Below are positions 24,661 through 33,416 of a DNA stretch of 64,000 nucleotides, piece after piece. The first letter of the stretch is position 1; the number at the start of each line of letters is the position of its first letter. The stretch is from NCBI GenBank assembly GCA_030431485.1, contig JAUIIR010000007.1, positions 1 to 64,000 of the forward strand, given 5' to 3'. The DNA comes from Alphaproteobacteria bacterium (GTDB lineage Bacteria > Pseudomonadota > Alphaproteobacteria > Rhodobacterales > Rhodobacteraceae). The notes below the pieces were generated by a model. It ran no database searches and was not told where the DNA came from. It worked only from the letters and a program-made list of their open reading frames with translations. Position numbers and translations under genes: made by a program.

Positions 24661-26204
24661 GGCAATAGTTTCAGGGTTGTCAGATGCGGGATGGCCCAGT
24701 CTGGCGGTGTCCAGACGGTGTCGGTATCGAGAGGGAATACTGGGCGCGGCAGCCCACGGAAAGTGAAATTGCTCAGAATCGGACTGGTCAAGCCCTTGGT
24801 GTCGACCTCAAGCACCTGATCTGGTTCGAAGAACTCGTCAAACCCCGCGCGAAAATGCCCCCGGCTTTTTACGACTACAGCCCGGTACTGACCTGGATTG
24901 AGACCGAGATGCTCGAAGTAGACGGGATCGGCGCATTGCTTTCGGTTGCTGGCAACAACTACCGTCACGCCTCCGATCCGAAGGGCGGCGGTCGGACCAA
25001 GATCCACCTGTCGGCCCGCCACAAGGCCGCGCCGTCCGATTACGTGACCATCACTGACCGCAACGACGTCTACTTCAGAAGAAAAAGGCTCACCAAAGCC
25101 ATCGCCCCCTCGACGCAAGAACCTAGCGCCGATCTTGGATCCGGTCCCAGCCGCGACGGCATCTTCCGCTAGGTCGGGATCAATGAAGAGACCATATAGC
25201 ACATCTCTGGCGTCGGCCTCGATGAGGGCGCACAAAAGATCGGTGGATGTCCCACGTCCGCCGCCACCGGGATTGTCGCCCGCATCGGACAGAATCCAAC
25301 GTGACCCATCAACCGCAGTAACTCTGCGGATCGCTTCCGGGATGGATGTGAGGGTGCGGACGAAGCGATGACGATCCGCCCAAAGCTGCCCTGCGAGACG
25401 CGCCGCTTCGCGTTCTGCCGTGGCTCGATTGGTCGCGGTGACCAATGTGGCGATGCCGTTGTCCGGTGTATCGCTGTAGACGAAACCGCCAAGTATTGTT
25501 GCGTTGACGATCCCGCCTTCGGGATCGATCAATTCGGAGGCATCGTGCATACGTTCTGCATACGCGCCAGGCCCGTTTGTGAGCAGAGTGACGCTTGGAG
25601 GTGTAAACGGCAGGCGCAGACAGGCCGTATGAAACGTGGTCCCCTTCACCATGCGTGCCAGAACGATAGCCGCCTCGCGCGCAACATCGGCCTGATCGAC
25701 ATGCGGATTGGTCCGATACCCAATCAGACAATCGGCTGCCTTTGTCATCGTGTCAGAAAGATTGGCATGCAGATCGAGCGTCGCGACGATCGGGACATCT
25801 GGTCCAACAGTCTTTCTGACCGTTTCCAGCAAAGCACCGTCGGGATCGAGTGTTTCAACACCAACCATCGCGCCATGACTGGCAACATAGATCGCATCCA
25901 CTCCCGCTTGATTGGTGAGCTTGGCCCGGACCGAAGACAGGATGCTATCCAGCACGGCCTCGTCCAGCGGGCCACCGGGTTCCGCTGCGGCCACGAGCAA
26001 AGGAACGATCTCCACGTCGAGATGGCGGTAGATCTCCGCCAGAAACGCCGGGATCTCCGCACCTTGTCGCGGTGCCTCACTTGAGGCATCGGTCAGGATG
26101 GCGTCGCCCTCCAGCCACGTTCGACGGTCAAAGTCCACACGCCGTGTGACCGGGGCGAACCGGTTGCTTTCAAGTTGAAAACCCAGCACGGCAACTCTGA
26201 CCAT
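24657..26204 (-). CDS. M81 family metallohydrolase (MlrC-like), second copy
   Basis: A 515-residue M81 protein, clearly a paralogue of its downstream neighbour: LGFQLESNRFAPVTRR at residue 7, ATLDLHANLSDTM near 150, GYRTNPHVDQADVAREAA near 170, and VKSRGHFRAGFDEFFEP near 460. The two differ enough to suggest separate substrates or a heteromer rather than a recent duplication. The ATG at 26204 is chosen because it opens MVRVAVLGFQ, the family's normal N-terminus; a TTG 15 codons upstream is possible but leads with unlike residues. It is the first gene of the two-gene unit. Confidence 0.86.
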   Translation of the reverse strand: MVRVAVLGFQLESNRFAPVTRRVDFDRRTWLEGDAILTDASSEAPRQGAEIPAFLAEIYRHLDVEIVPLLVAAAEPGGPLDEAVLDSILSSVRAKLTNQAGVDAIYVASHGAMVGVETLDPDGALLETVRKTVGPDVPIVATLDLHANLSDTMTKAADCLIGYRTNPHVDQADVAREAAIVLARMVKGTTFHTACLRLPFTPPSVTLLTNGPGAYAERMHDASELIDPEGGIVNATILGGFVYSDTPDNGIATLVTATNRATAEREAARLAGQLWADRHRFVRTLTSIPEAIRRVTAVDGSRWILSDAGDNPGGGGRGTSTDLLCALIEADARDVLYGLFIDPDLAEDAVAAGTGSKIGARFLRRGGDGFGEPFSSEVDVVAVSDGHVIGRRGLVAGRQVDLGPTAALRIGGVTVVVASNRKQCADPVYFEHLGLNPGQYRAVVVKSRGHFRAGFDEFFEPDQVLEVDTKGLTSPILSNFTFRGLPRPVFPLDTDTVWTPPDWAIPHLTTLKLLP

Positions 26205-26288
26205 GTGAATACCGGTTCTGACGTGAGCGATGCGGTAGCCTACGCACAAGGTGTTACGCAGTCGACCCCGCTAGGATAGCACTCGGCT

Positions 26289-26304
26289 CCTGTCGTATAC
26301 ATTG
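26289..26304. promoter_or_regulatory. GTATAC-centred palindrome
   Basis: GTCGTATACATT at 26292-26303 matches the ATnGTATACnAT form of FCD-type GntR operators except at the first base. It lies about 90 bases before the M81 gene start and before the broken nanE. A near-identical site (ATCGTATACAAT) lies at 52416-52427 beside a GntR gene. Function inferred from likeness only. Confidence 0.35.
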
Positions 26305-26308
26305 CTGA

Positions 26309-26889
26309 GAAAGGGATCGGCACCTGCTCCATATTCCCAAAGATATTGAGCGTGCTGCTGTGACCTTTGTGGTCATCGGCATCATCAAGCGCGATCTTCC
26401 CGGCAGTCCGGTGCGGATCGCGCCCCTTTGCGAAGATGTCGCCGCACTCGCAAATGCCGGAGCCAACATCATCGCGGTCGACGGCACGGACCGGCAACGG
26501 CCCTCCACTACTGCCGATCTTCTTCTGGCAATCCACGCCACCGGACGCCTCGTGATGGCCGATTGCGCCAAGGCGTCGGGCGGTGTGGCACGCCAGGCGC
26601 TGGAGTTCGACATCCCGGCACGACGCTTTCGGAATACACGGGCGAGACATCGACCGCCGGACCAGACCCCGATTTCGCGCTGATCCAGACCTTTCGGGCG
26701 CTCTGTACCTTCACCACGGCTGAGGGCCTTTTCAACACACTCGACCTTGCGGCGCGCGCGCTCACGGCCGGCGCGAACGCGGTTTCGGTCGGCACAACAT
26801 CGACGCGGCTTGAGGTGACGACGGGCTGGTTCGCCGCTGCCCGTGCCGGTAGCGGCGCGTCCGGCGAAGTGCTGGTCGCTGCGATGTGA
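26309..26889 (+). pseudogene. nanE: N-acetylmannosamine-6-phosphate 2-epimerase remnant (truncated, frameshifted)
   Basis: Two overlapping frames together rebuild the last two thirds of NanE, which converts ManNAc-6-P to GlcNAc-6-P in sialic acid use. The first frame reads [19 protein letters not shown] then [16 protein letters not shown] and LVMADCAK; the second resumes at GTTLSEYTG and runs through AVSVGTTSTRLEVTTGWF. The switch occurs at about 26617, where CCCGGCACG lacks one G relative to the expected CCG-GGC-ACG. The first 55-60 residues of a normal NanE are absent and an in-frame TGA stands at 26306. No nanA, nanK or sialic acid transporter is near, so this is an isolated relic. Confidence 0.82.
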
Positions 26890-27212
26890 TCAAGGCGCCT
26901 TTGTCAGCGTATTGCCCCGCGCGGCGCTCCAGCTTCATCCGAAGGTGGCGATGGTCTTGCACAAGGCCGCCGCCAGCCGCCTACGGCTGACCGACCATTG
27001 TGGTCCAGACGGACGCGACTGTGTTCTTGGCTAAGGCCCTGACATCGGCTTCAAAGCAGCGGTCGGTTTGCTGAAATCCGTCTTACCAAATCATCTATGC
27101 CCGCCGCAGATAAGCCCCAAGCCCCACCTTGATTTTGAGAACAAATCAACTTTCTTTCGCCATATTTCGGACCGATCAATACCTATTCGCAAGCGTTGTA
27201 GGAGGTCGCCCG
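26890..27212. other. Gene-free stretch after nanE remnant
   Basis: This 323-base segment has no frame that I can assign to a family. It may contain further decayed sequence. The last 90 bases, AT-richer than the surroundings and ending in TAGGAGG, should hold the promoter of the LuxR-type gene. Confidence 0.35.
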
Positions 27213-27809
27213 ATGAACAGGTACATGGTATCCGCAAGCGTTCTGGTGCTATGTGTGGCCGGGCTGAAAACTGTTTTGATGACAAGCTTTGTCTTGCCAA
27301 GCGTCGATATGGGAAAGGTGTTGGGTCTCTTTGCGCTCTTTACCGCTCTCACGGCGGGAGTTTCATATTTCGCCTACAACCGCGTGCGCGCCTTGGTCGA
27401 AGCACAGCGCAAGCTTAAACTGGCACCGGGACAAGGTGATACTGCGTCAAAGGAGCCCGTGATCCAACAATGTGCACGCAGCTGGGGTTTGTCGAAAGCC
27501 GAAGGAGAGGTGGCCTTGCTGGCAGCAAAGGGTTTCTCGAACAGCGAAATCGCGGAAATGCGGGGGTCGTCCGTCCCTACGGTCAAGACACAACTTGGCA
27601 GCATCTACCAAAAATCCCAGCTTGAATCGCGCTACCAACTTATCGCCTTCGTCACAGACGAGGTCTGTGAGATGGCGACCGAATCCGACCATCGGGCCAA
27701 TGCCCCGTCCGAGCCAAATGACAACGTGACCCCTTTGGTCAAGAAATCGTCGCGTGATCCTTATCCCCCTCAGTCTCAAGGCCTTCCGAAACGCGCCTTG
27801 GCCCGCTGA
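27213..27809 (+). CDS. Membrane-anchored LuxR-type HTH protein
   Basis: A 198-residue protein with two predicted membrane helices at about residues 5-25 and 33-52, a basic linker, and a GerE/LuxR helix-turn-helix at about residues 85-150 (AEGEVALLAAKGFSNSEIAEM, then SVPTVKTQLGSIYQKSQLESR). The C-terminal 45 residues are polar and low in complexity. This places a DNA-binding domain at the inner face of the membrane. TAGGAGG directly upstream fixes the ATG at 27213; a longer start at 27129 is less likely. It runs towards the tad locus, ending 5 bases from it, and could sense a surface or envelope signal, but no target is shown by sequence. Confidence 0.82.
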   Translation: MNRYMVSASVLVLCVAGLKTVLMTSFVLPSVDMGKVLGLFALFTALTAGVSYFAYNRVRALVEAQRKLKLAPGQGDTASKEPVIQQCARSWGLSKAEGEVALLAAKGFSNSEIAEMRGSSVPTVKTQLGSIYQKSQLESRYQLIAFVTDEVCEMATESDHRANAPSEPNDNVTPLVKKSSRDPYPPQSQGLPKRALAR

Positions 27810-27814
27810 CGTAG

Positions 27815-29593
27815 TTACCGCACCAGTTGCGCTCTCTCACAGTGCAGTGCCTCGACAGTCAAATGACCTGTCCCGAGTTCTACACCGATCGAGGCAAGCG
27901 TGGCGTCCAGCAGACCGTCAACCGGCGCAGTCAGCGATTGCGCAAGCTGACCGGGAAGCGCGGACATGATGGTGTCCAGCAGCCCCTCAGGCAAACCGGA
28001 CCGCAGATCATTTCGACCGGGCTTGATCCGGAATTCGGTTGTCTCTTCCGACATAAGGCTTGCAACGCCGCTTGTCAGGGCATTCTCAGACCCAAAACGC
28101 TTTGTTGTGCGACCTGCTTCGATATCGGTCCGCGTAAACGACACGCGTTCAGTGCCAGATTGTCCGATGGTGGCTGTGGATCGCATCTGAACCGTGATCG
28201 GCCCAACGGTGATATCCGGGAGGAGTGGCACCGGTAATGTGATCTCCAGATCAAGAATGTCGGCGAAGCCGAGGTCCGACGGTGAAACGGCCCCGGAGGA
28301 GGCGAAGTCAGTCGAAGACAAATCCCCGATGTAAAGCGCGGCGATGGCCGTGCCGTTCGACGAATCAAGCGGCGTCGGGGTGGTGATGAACTCTGCCACC
28401 AGATCGTTTGGACCTTCGCTGCAAGACATTGCGTCCAGTGTCGCCGTCGCACCTGCAAGCTCCAGATAGATAGGCAAGCTCAGACGCGTGGTCATTACGT
28501 TGCTCAGAACTGGGCCGAGAAGTGTTGGATCGAGCTCGGTTTCTGTTCCAACGCGCAGCGCCGCGCGGTGCAAAGTCACACCCGTCTCGCCTATCGCGAT
28601 CCAACCGGATTGCGCGGGCGGTTCTCATGCTACCAAAGAAACAGACTGGGTCAGCAAGCCGGCGACATCCGTCTGAGTACCGGTTGATACCGGCTCGCCG
28701 ACAAGGTTTGAACGCGCAACGGCCATGAGTATGTCAAGCGAAGAAACCTGGAGAGTGTCTAGAAACTCGACGATCGTCAGACCGAGCTCGGTGTCAATGC
28801 CGCCGACGATCTCGGCGATCATAAAAGGATCTCCGGAGCCGCCTGTCATCGAATTCAATGTGCCAGCCAAGTCCGGGGACACCGTCCGCAAAGCTGTCAT
28901 TATCTGCGACGGCGTCACTGTTCTGTTCAGGATGTCTGCTGGGTTGGCCCCATCAAAACCCAGCTGAGCCGCGAGCGCTTGCACGACGTCGCCGACCGGA
29001 ACGTCTGTCGATGCAAAAAGACTTGTATTATTCACCGCAAGATCCGCAGACGGCATGAAAGCCCGGTTTAGGAACGCGTGCAAAGCGTCCCCATCCAGCT
29101 GTGCCAAGGCCGTGTCGAGTGAAAAGCTGACCGCTCCTGTACGTGCGGCCAAAGCGGTGCTGCGCAGCGTGACATGGTCGTCTTCAGTCAGGATTCGCGC
29201 GAAGGACAAGGGCGCGTCGTCGCGCAAGCGAACCGATATGGCATTGATGCCGGGCGCTCCATCGGTCAAGGGTAAAAACCGTGCCTCGGGTGGAATTGCC
29301 GGGTTGCGCAAATAACGGCCTTTGACCAACGCTTCGATATGAGCTTCGGGGATTTGGTTGATCGACTTCGCTTGCGTGACTCGTTCGTTCGCTCGTGCGG
29401 GATCGGGAACCGCGCTCAAAACTGCAAGATCAGTGATCGTCTGCAATTTGTGCCTCTCCCTGTACAGCGAGGCGACGTCGATCCCGAGCGCAAGGAACCC
29501 CATCAGCATAACGAGTGTCAAGGCGACGATCACGGCCACCGCTCCGTCACTTTCTGCGCGGAAGCGCGCGAGAAGTCGGTAGTCAATACGCAA
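27815..29593 (-). pseudogene. tadG: TadG-like pilus-associated protein interrupted by an in-frame TGA
   Basis: The segment 28628-29593 encodes 322 residues with a TadE/G-like N-terminus (FRAESDGAVAVIVALTLVML, one membrane helix, then ASLYRERHKLQT). It ends in LVA followed by TGA at 28627-28625. Reading on in the same frame gives EPPAQSGWIAIGETG and then 254 more residues to 27815, all protein-like, with a final Cys-containing segment. The two parts together would be about 592 residues, a plausible length for this family. The parsimonious view is a single G-to-T type change (GGA to TGA) that splits one gene; a GTG at 28579 could restart the distal part. TadG proteins are envelope components of the Flp pilus machine. 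It overlaps tadE by 11 bases. Confidence 0.75.
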
Positions 29594-30014
29594 GGTAGGC
29601 CCCCGTTTTCAGGGCAGTCAGGTCGAGATTAAGGAATCCGGTTGCGAGCTCCAGCATGCTACCCTCGAGTGAATAATTGAGATTGACCGTGATCGCCGCA
29701 GCCTTGCCTTCCGCAACGCTTACAGTGCTATGAAGAGAGGTAGGGTCGAGAAGCGGGTATCGGGAACCCGCCGCAGCGAGATAGGCTTCCGCGAAGCTTT
29801 GCCGTTCGGCCGACGTGATACCGGCCAGACTGGCGCGGGCGCTTGCGGCGGCGAGGTCCTGGACCGAGTGGCTTAGAGCCATGAAGTACCCCAAGCACAC
29901 AATACCAAAGAGCATCGCGAAGAGAAGCGGTGCCAGAAGAGCAAACTCGATTGCGACGGCACCGTCTTCGTTGCTCCGAAACCGCGACAAGTGGTGGCGA
30001 TAGGAATACCTCAT
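29583..30014 (-). CDS. tadE: TadE-like pilus pseudopilin
   Basis: A 143-residue protein with the TadE signature: a short basic leader, then EDGAVAIEFALLAPLLFAML at residues 16-35, which is both the prepilin-peptidase-type glutamate segment and the single membrane helix. The rest is periplasmic. TadE-like pseudopilins are processed and assist Flp pilus assembly. It begins 3 bases after tadC stops and overlaps the following tadG start, so the genes are co-translated. Confidence 0.88.
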   Translation of the reverse strand: MRYSYRHHLSRFRSNEDGAVAIEFALLAPLLFAMLFGIVCLGYFMALSHSVQDLAAASARASLAGITSAERQSFAEAYLAAAGSRYPLLDPTSLHSTVSVAEGKAAAITVNLNYSLEGSMLELATGFLNLDLTALKTGAYLAY

Positions 30015-30017
30015 GGG

Positions 30018-30974
30018 TCAGCCCCCTGCGATAATATTGTCGAAAACGCTCAGCACCGCCGGTCCGACAAGCACGACAAAAACGGCTGGCATGATGCAGA
30101 AAATGAGCGGGATGGTCATGATGACGGGCAGACGCGCCGCTTTCTCTTCGACGCGGAGCAAACGGTCGGCGCGTTGGTCCGCGATCAGCGTCCGCATCGC
30201 GCGCGAGAACGGCGTACCGTACGTATCGGATTGTTCGAGCGTCTGCGTGAAGACGGCGATCTCCGGCAGCGGCACACGCGTATTTAGCCTCGAATAGGCC
30301 GAGCGGCGATCATTGGTCATCTGCATCTCAGAGACCAGCTGCAGCGTCTCACGGGCCAACTCGGGATGCGCTGAATGCAATTCGTCCGCAACGCGATGCA
30401 GGGCAGGTTGCGGACCCAGACCCGCCTCGCTAGTGATGACCAGAAGTTCGAGCATGTCGGGAAACGCGATCCGGATGCGATCGAGCCGAGACTTCCGTTT
30501 CGCATCGACGAAAAAGTCGATCGCTTTCGACAGCGCAAGCGCCAACCCCACTGTCGTTGAAAGTGGTAAGATGGGACCAAATCCGAACGGCACGGTCGAG
30601 AAGACAACACTGATACCGATCACCAGCGTTGCCACCGGCAGAATCGTCTTCAGGAAAGCATAAATTAGCAGCGCGTCGCGACCTGCGAACCCGGCCGAGA
30701 TCAGCTCGTCGCGCGTCTCCTGCGCTTCGCCGCCCAAGATGACGGAAGTGCGGTCCCCAGCCTTGACGATGCCTGCGCGCAGCCGGGATGCAAGTTGGCG
30801 AAGACCACTGGTGGTGCGCTCCAACCTGTGAGCTTTCTGCCCCGCCGCGCGCTGAAAACGGTGCCGCATCTGCACCGCTCGGCGCTCGGTCACGAGAAGG
30901 GTGGCAAGCCCGCTGAAGATCGCGGCCATCCCGACGAAGAGCGCGAATGACATCTGAGTGACGGGATCAAACAT
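30018..30974 (-). CDS. tadC: Tad pilus inner-membrane platform protein TadC
   Basis: A 318-residue protein with a T2SF (GspF-like) domain at about residues 150-290 and membrane helices near residues 7-25, 105-145 and 285-310. Conserved pieces are IRIAFPDMLELLVITSEAGLG near residue 166 and the STYSRLNTRVPLPEIAVFTQTL-like stretch near 230. With TadB it forms the membrane base for the TadA motor. It overlaps tadB by 8 bases. Confidence 0.9.
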   Translation of the reverse strand: MFDPVTQMSFALFVGMAAIFSGLATLLVTERRAVQMRHRFQRAAGQKAHRLERTTSGLRQLASRLRAGIVKAGDRTSVILGGEAQETRDELISAGFAGRDALLIYAFLKTILPVATLVIGISVVFSTVPFGFGPILPLSTTVGLALALSKAIDFFVDAKRKSRLDRIRIAFPDMLELLVITSEAGLGPQPALHRVADELHSAHPELARETLQLVSEMQMTNDRRSAYSRLNTRVPLPEIAVFTQTLEQSDTYGTPFSRAMRTLIADQRADRLLRVEEKAARLPVIMTIPLIFCIMPAVFVVLVGPAVLSVFDNIIAGG

Positions 30975-31896
30975 GCAGTTTCCCCATCCGCATCATCATG
31001 AAAATCCCCAATCCGATGCTGAAAAGCGCGACTACTGACATGATCTGCCCGCGTGGATCGACGTAAAGCGCTTCGAGGTAGCTTGGATTCAGGAACGCGA
31101 TGGCCGCAGCTACCGTGAAAGGAAGACCCGCAAGGATCGCCGCGCTGGCCCGCGCTTCGGAGGTCAGGGCCTTGCCCTTCTTCTTCAGCTTCCTGCGGTC
31201 GCGCAGCTGCGCGGCCAAGTTCTCCATCGTCTCGACAAGGTTGCCGCCGGTCTGCCCCTGAAGGGAGGTCGCGACATCAAAGAACCGGACCTCCGGCGTT
31301 GGCATCCGACGGCACAGCCGTTCCAGAGTGTCCGGTAGGCTTGTGCCGAGCTTCAGTTCATCCTGGCATCGCGCAAATTCGGATTTGATGGGATCGTTGG
31401 AGTTCTCCACCACGACGGCAATAGAGTCGGCAATCGGCCGCCCGGTTTTGAGACCGCGGGCAAATACGTCCAGCGCCTCGGGCAAGGCTTCCGAAAACGC
31501 CGCCAATCGGCGCGCCTTTGCAAGCCGCAGGATGAATATGGCGGCTACTGCTGGCAGAAGGAGGGAGACAAAAGCCGTCAGCACCGGCGCCACGCCCAAA
31601 ACTAGAATTCCAATCGCATAGAGCGCGAGCCCGGCAATCGCCACCTGGGCCACCAGTTCCACCGGCGTGACGCGCATCCCGGCCTGCTGGATGTGGCGCT
31701 CAAGCGTTTGAAACGCGTGGTGCCGTGGCCCAGTGTCAGAAGCGGTTGTCTCCGATGTAGCCGAGCGCGGATCCACGTCTGCCCTACCGGCGGAGCGTTG
31801 GCCCAACGCCGCGCGTTTGATCCGGGCACGACGCCCACGTGCCTCTCGGTCGACATAAACGATATAGGCCAAGCCAATGATGCACAGACCTAGCAA
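30967..31896 (-). CDS. tadB: Tad pilus inner-membrane platform protein TadB (start in doubt)
   Basis: The called frame encodes 309 residues from a TTG, with the T2SF domain at about residues 140-260 (EALPEALDVFARGLKTGRPI, then GGNLVETMENLA) and C-terminal helices. TadB pairs with TadC as the pilus platform. The 5' end is odd: 11 further hydrophobic codons upstream (KTIIIAFAL...) complete a first membrane helix but are cut off by TGA. An ATG at 31924 followed by AAAAA is one base out of frame; with four A's it would read M-K-T-I-I-I-A-F-A directly into the helix. So either this copy carries a one-base insertion, the assembly miscounted the run, or translation uses the TTG without a ribosome site. 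Confidence 0.8.
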   Translation of the reverse strand: MLGLCIIGLAYIVYVDREARGRRARIKRAALGQRSAGRADVDPRSATSETTASDTGPRHHAFQTLERHIQQAGMRVTPVELVAQVAIAGLALYAIGILVLGVAPVLTAFVSLLLPAVAAIFILRLAKARRLAAFSEALPEALDVFARGLKTGRPIADSIAVVVENSNDPIKSEFARCQDELKLGTSLPDTLERLCRRMPTPEVRFFDVATSLQGQTGGNLVETMENLAAQLRDRRKLKKKGKALTSEARASAAILAGLPFTVAAAIAFLNPSYLEALYVDPRGQIMSVVALFSIGLGIFMMMRMGKLHV

Positions 31897-31931
31897 CGCG
31901 AAAGCGATGATGATCGTTTTTCATTCATGGG

Positions 31932-33416
31932 TCACCCTCTCAGAATCCCGGCGAGCTCTCCGTCGAGACCGTGATCCTCAACGCGGCTTGCAAAATTCGG
32001 GCGATAGCCGGTCGAAACAAATTTCCCCTTCACATCCGTGCGGGTGCTGCGGGGATCGACCTCGAAGCGGAAGATGTCTTGCAACGTGATCGCGTCTTCG
32101 GCGAGGCCGGTGATCTCCGAGATGGCCACGACCCGCCTGCGCCCATCACGCATGCGGCTAACCTGGATGACCAGATGCACCGCATCGACCAACTGCCGCC
32201 GGACGACACCCGCCCCCGGAACGAAGCCAGCGAGCGCCGCCATATTCTCAACCCGGGTTAGAGCCTCGCGGGTCGAGTTTGCATGCAGAGTGCTCATCGA
32301 GCCGTCGTGACCTGTGTTCATCGCCTGCAGGAGATCAAGCACCTCGTCGCCCCGAATCTCGCCGATGATTATCCGATCAGGTCGCATCCGCAGCGCATTG
32401 CGCATGAGCGTCCGCATGGTCACTTCGCCGGTGCCTTCGACATTGGCCGGACGGGTCTCAAAGCGCACCACATGAGGTTGCTGAAACCGCAATTCGGCGG
32501 CATCCTCGATGGTCACGATCCGCTCTGACGCCGGGATGTATTGCGACATCGCGTTCATCAGCGTCGTCTTGCCCGACCCGGTGCCGCCGGAGATCAGCAC
32601 GTTGAGCCGAAGCTCCGCAACCAACTGCAGAAAAGCCGCCATTTGCGAAGACAGGCTTCCATTGCTGACGAGCTTCGTAAGCTGCACCGGAGCTGACGGG
32701 AACTTCCGAATGGTGATCGTGGTGCCGTCAATGGCCAACGGGGGAATGGCCACGTTCACCCGGCTGCCATCCTTGAGCCGCGCGTCAATCATCGGCTGCG
32801 CTTCGTCAATCCGCCGCCCAACCGCGCCGACGATGCGGCTCGCGACGCTGAAGACGTGCGCGTTATCTCGGAACCGGATGCCCGTCTCTTCGAGCAAACC
32901 ATTGCGCTCGATGAACACCTTGTGCGGTCCGTTGACCATGATGTCGGTCACCGTCTCGTCAGCGAGCAACGGCTCCAACGGACCGAGGCCGAGCATATCG
33001 GAAAGAACCATGCGCACGAGGTCTGAAACCTCTTGTCCGTTCAGATGCAGCTTTCGCGTGGCACTCATATCCGAGATCGCACCGCGTATCGTCGCGTGCT
33101 GCGCCTCAAGGCCTTGGTTTGCCAGTTTCGTGTAATCGAGCGTCTCAGACAGCGCTCGGATCACGTCATTCGCCAGCAGTAGCATCGGGTCTGCGTCTTT
33201 CCGCGAAGGCGAAAACTTTTGCCCAGAGACACTGCGCAGCGTCGCCTCGCCCTCATCAGTCAGTTTGGGGATTCCACAACGCGCTGCCGGTTCAGGATGG
33301 CGATGTTCTCTTCCCGAAGTCGATCCGCCTTCCCGACAAGGTGACCCCGCCGCCTCACGCGCTCTTACCAACATGTGGTGCAAAGTTTGCGGGTGTGTCT
33401 GAGAGTAAGCTGTCAT
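31932..33416 (-). CDS. tadA: Tad/Flp pilus assembly ATPase TadA (CpaF family)
   Basis: A 494-residue secretion ATPase of the VirB11/CpaF type. The N-terminal domain with [21 protein letters not shown] is near residue 150; Walker [11 protein letters not shown] has its lysine at residue 283; Walker B/Asp box and the [14 protein letters not shown] segment follow near 345, then the His box STLHANS. It powers Flp pilus extension from the cytoplasm. The ATG overlaps the tadZ stop (ATGA). Residues 1-55 are unlike other CpaF N-termini and rich in Arg, Glu, Pro and Gly, whereas residues from about 65 look normal. Confidence 0.92.
   Translation of the reverse strand: MTAYSQTHPQTLHHMLVRAREAAGSPCREGGSTSGREHRHPEPAARCGIPKLTDEGEATLRSVSGQKFSPSRKDADPMLLLANDVIRALSETLDYTKLANQGLEAQHATIRGAISDMSATRKLHLNGQEVSDLVRMVLSDMLGLGPLEPLLADETVTDIMVNGPHKVFIERNGLLEETGIRFRDNAHVFSVASRIVGAVGRRIDEAQPMIDARLKDGSRVNVAIPPLAIDGTTITIRKFPSAPVQLTKLVSNGSLSSQMAAFLQLVAELRLNVLISGGTGSGKTTLMNAMSQYIPASERIVTIEDAAELRFQQPHVVRFETRPANVEGTGEVTMRTLMRNALRMRPDRIIIGEIRGDEVLDLLQAMNTGHDGSMSTLHANSTREALTRVENMAALAGFVPGAGVVRRQLVDAVHLVIQVSRMRDGRRRVVAISEITGLAEDAITLQDIFRFEVDPRSTRTDVKGKFVSTGYRPNFASRVEDHGLDGELAGILRG

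Noticed and set aside
28625-28627. Selenocysteine at the tadG TGA
   Set aside because: Pilus TadG proteins are not selenoproteins and no obvious SECIS-like hairpin directly follows the codon; a nonsense change is simpler.
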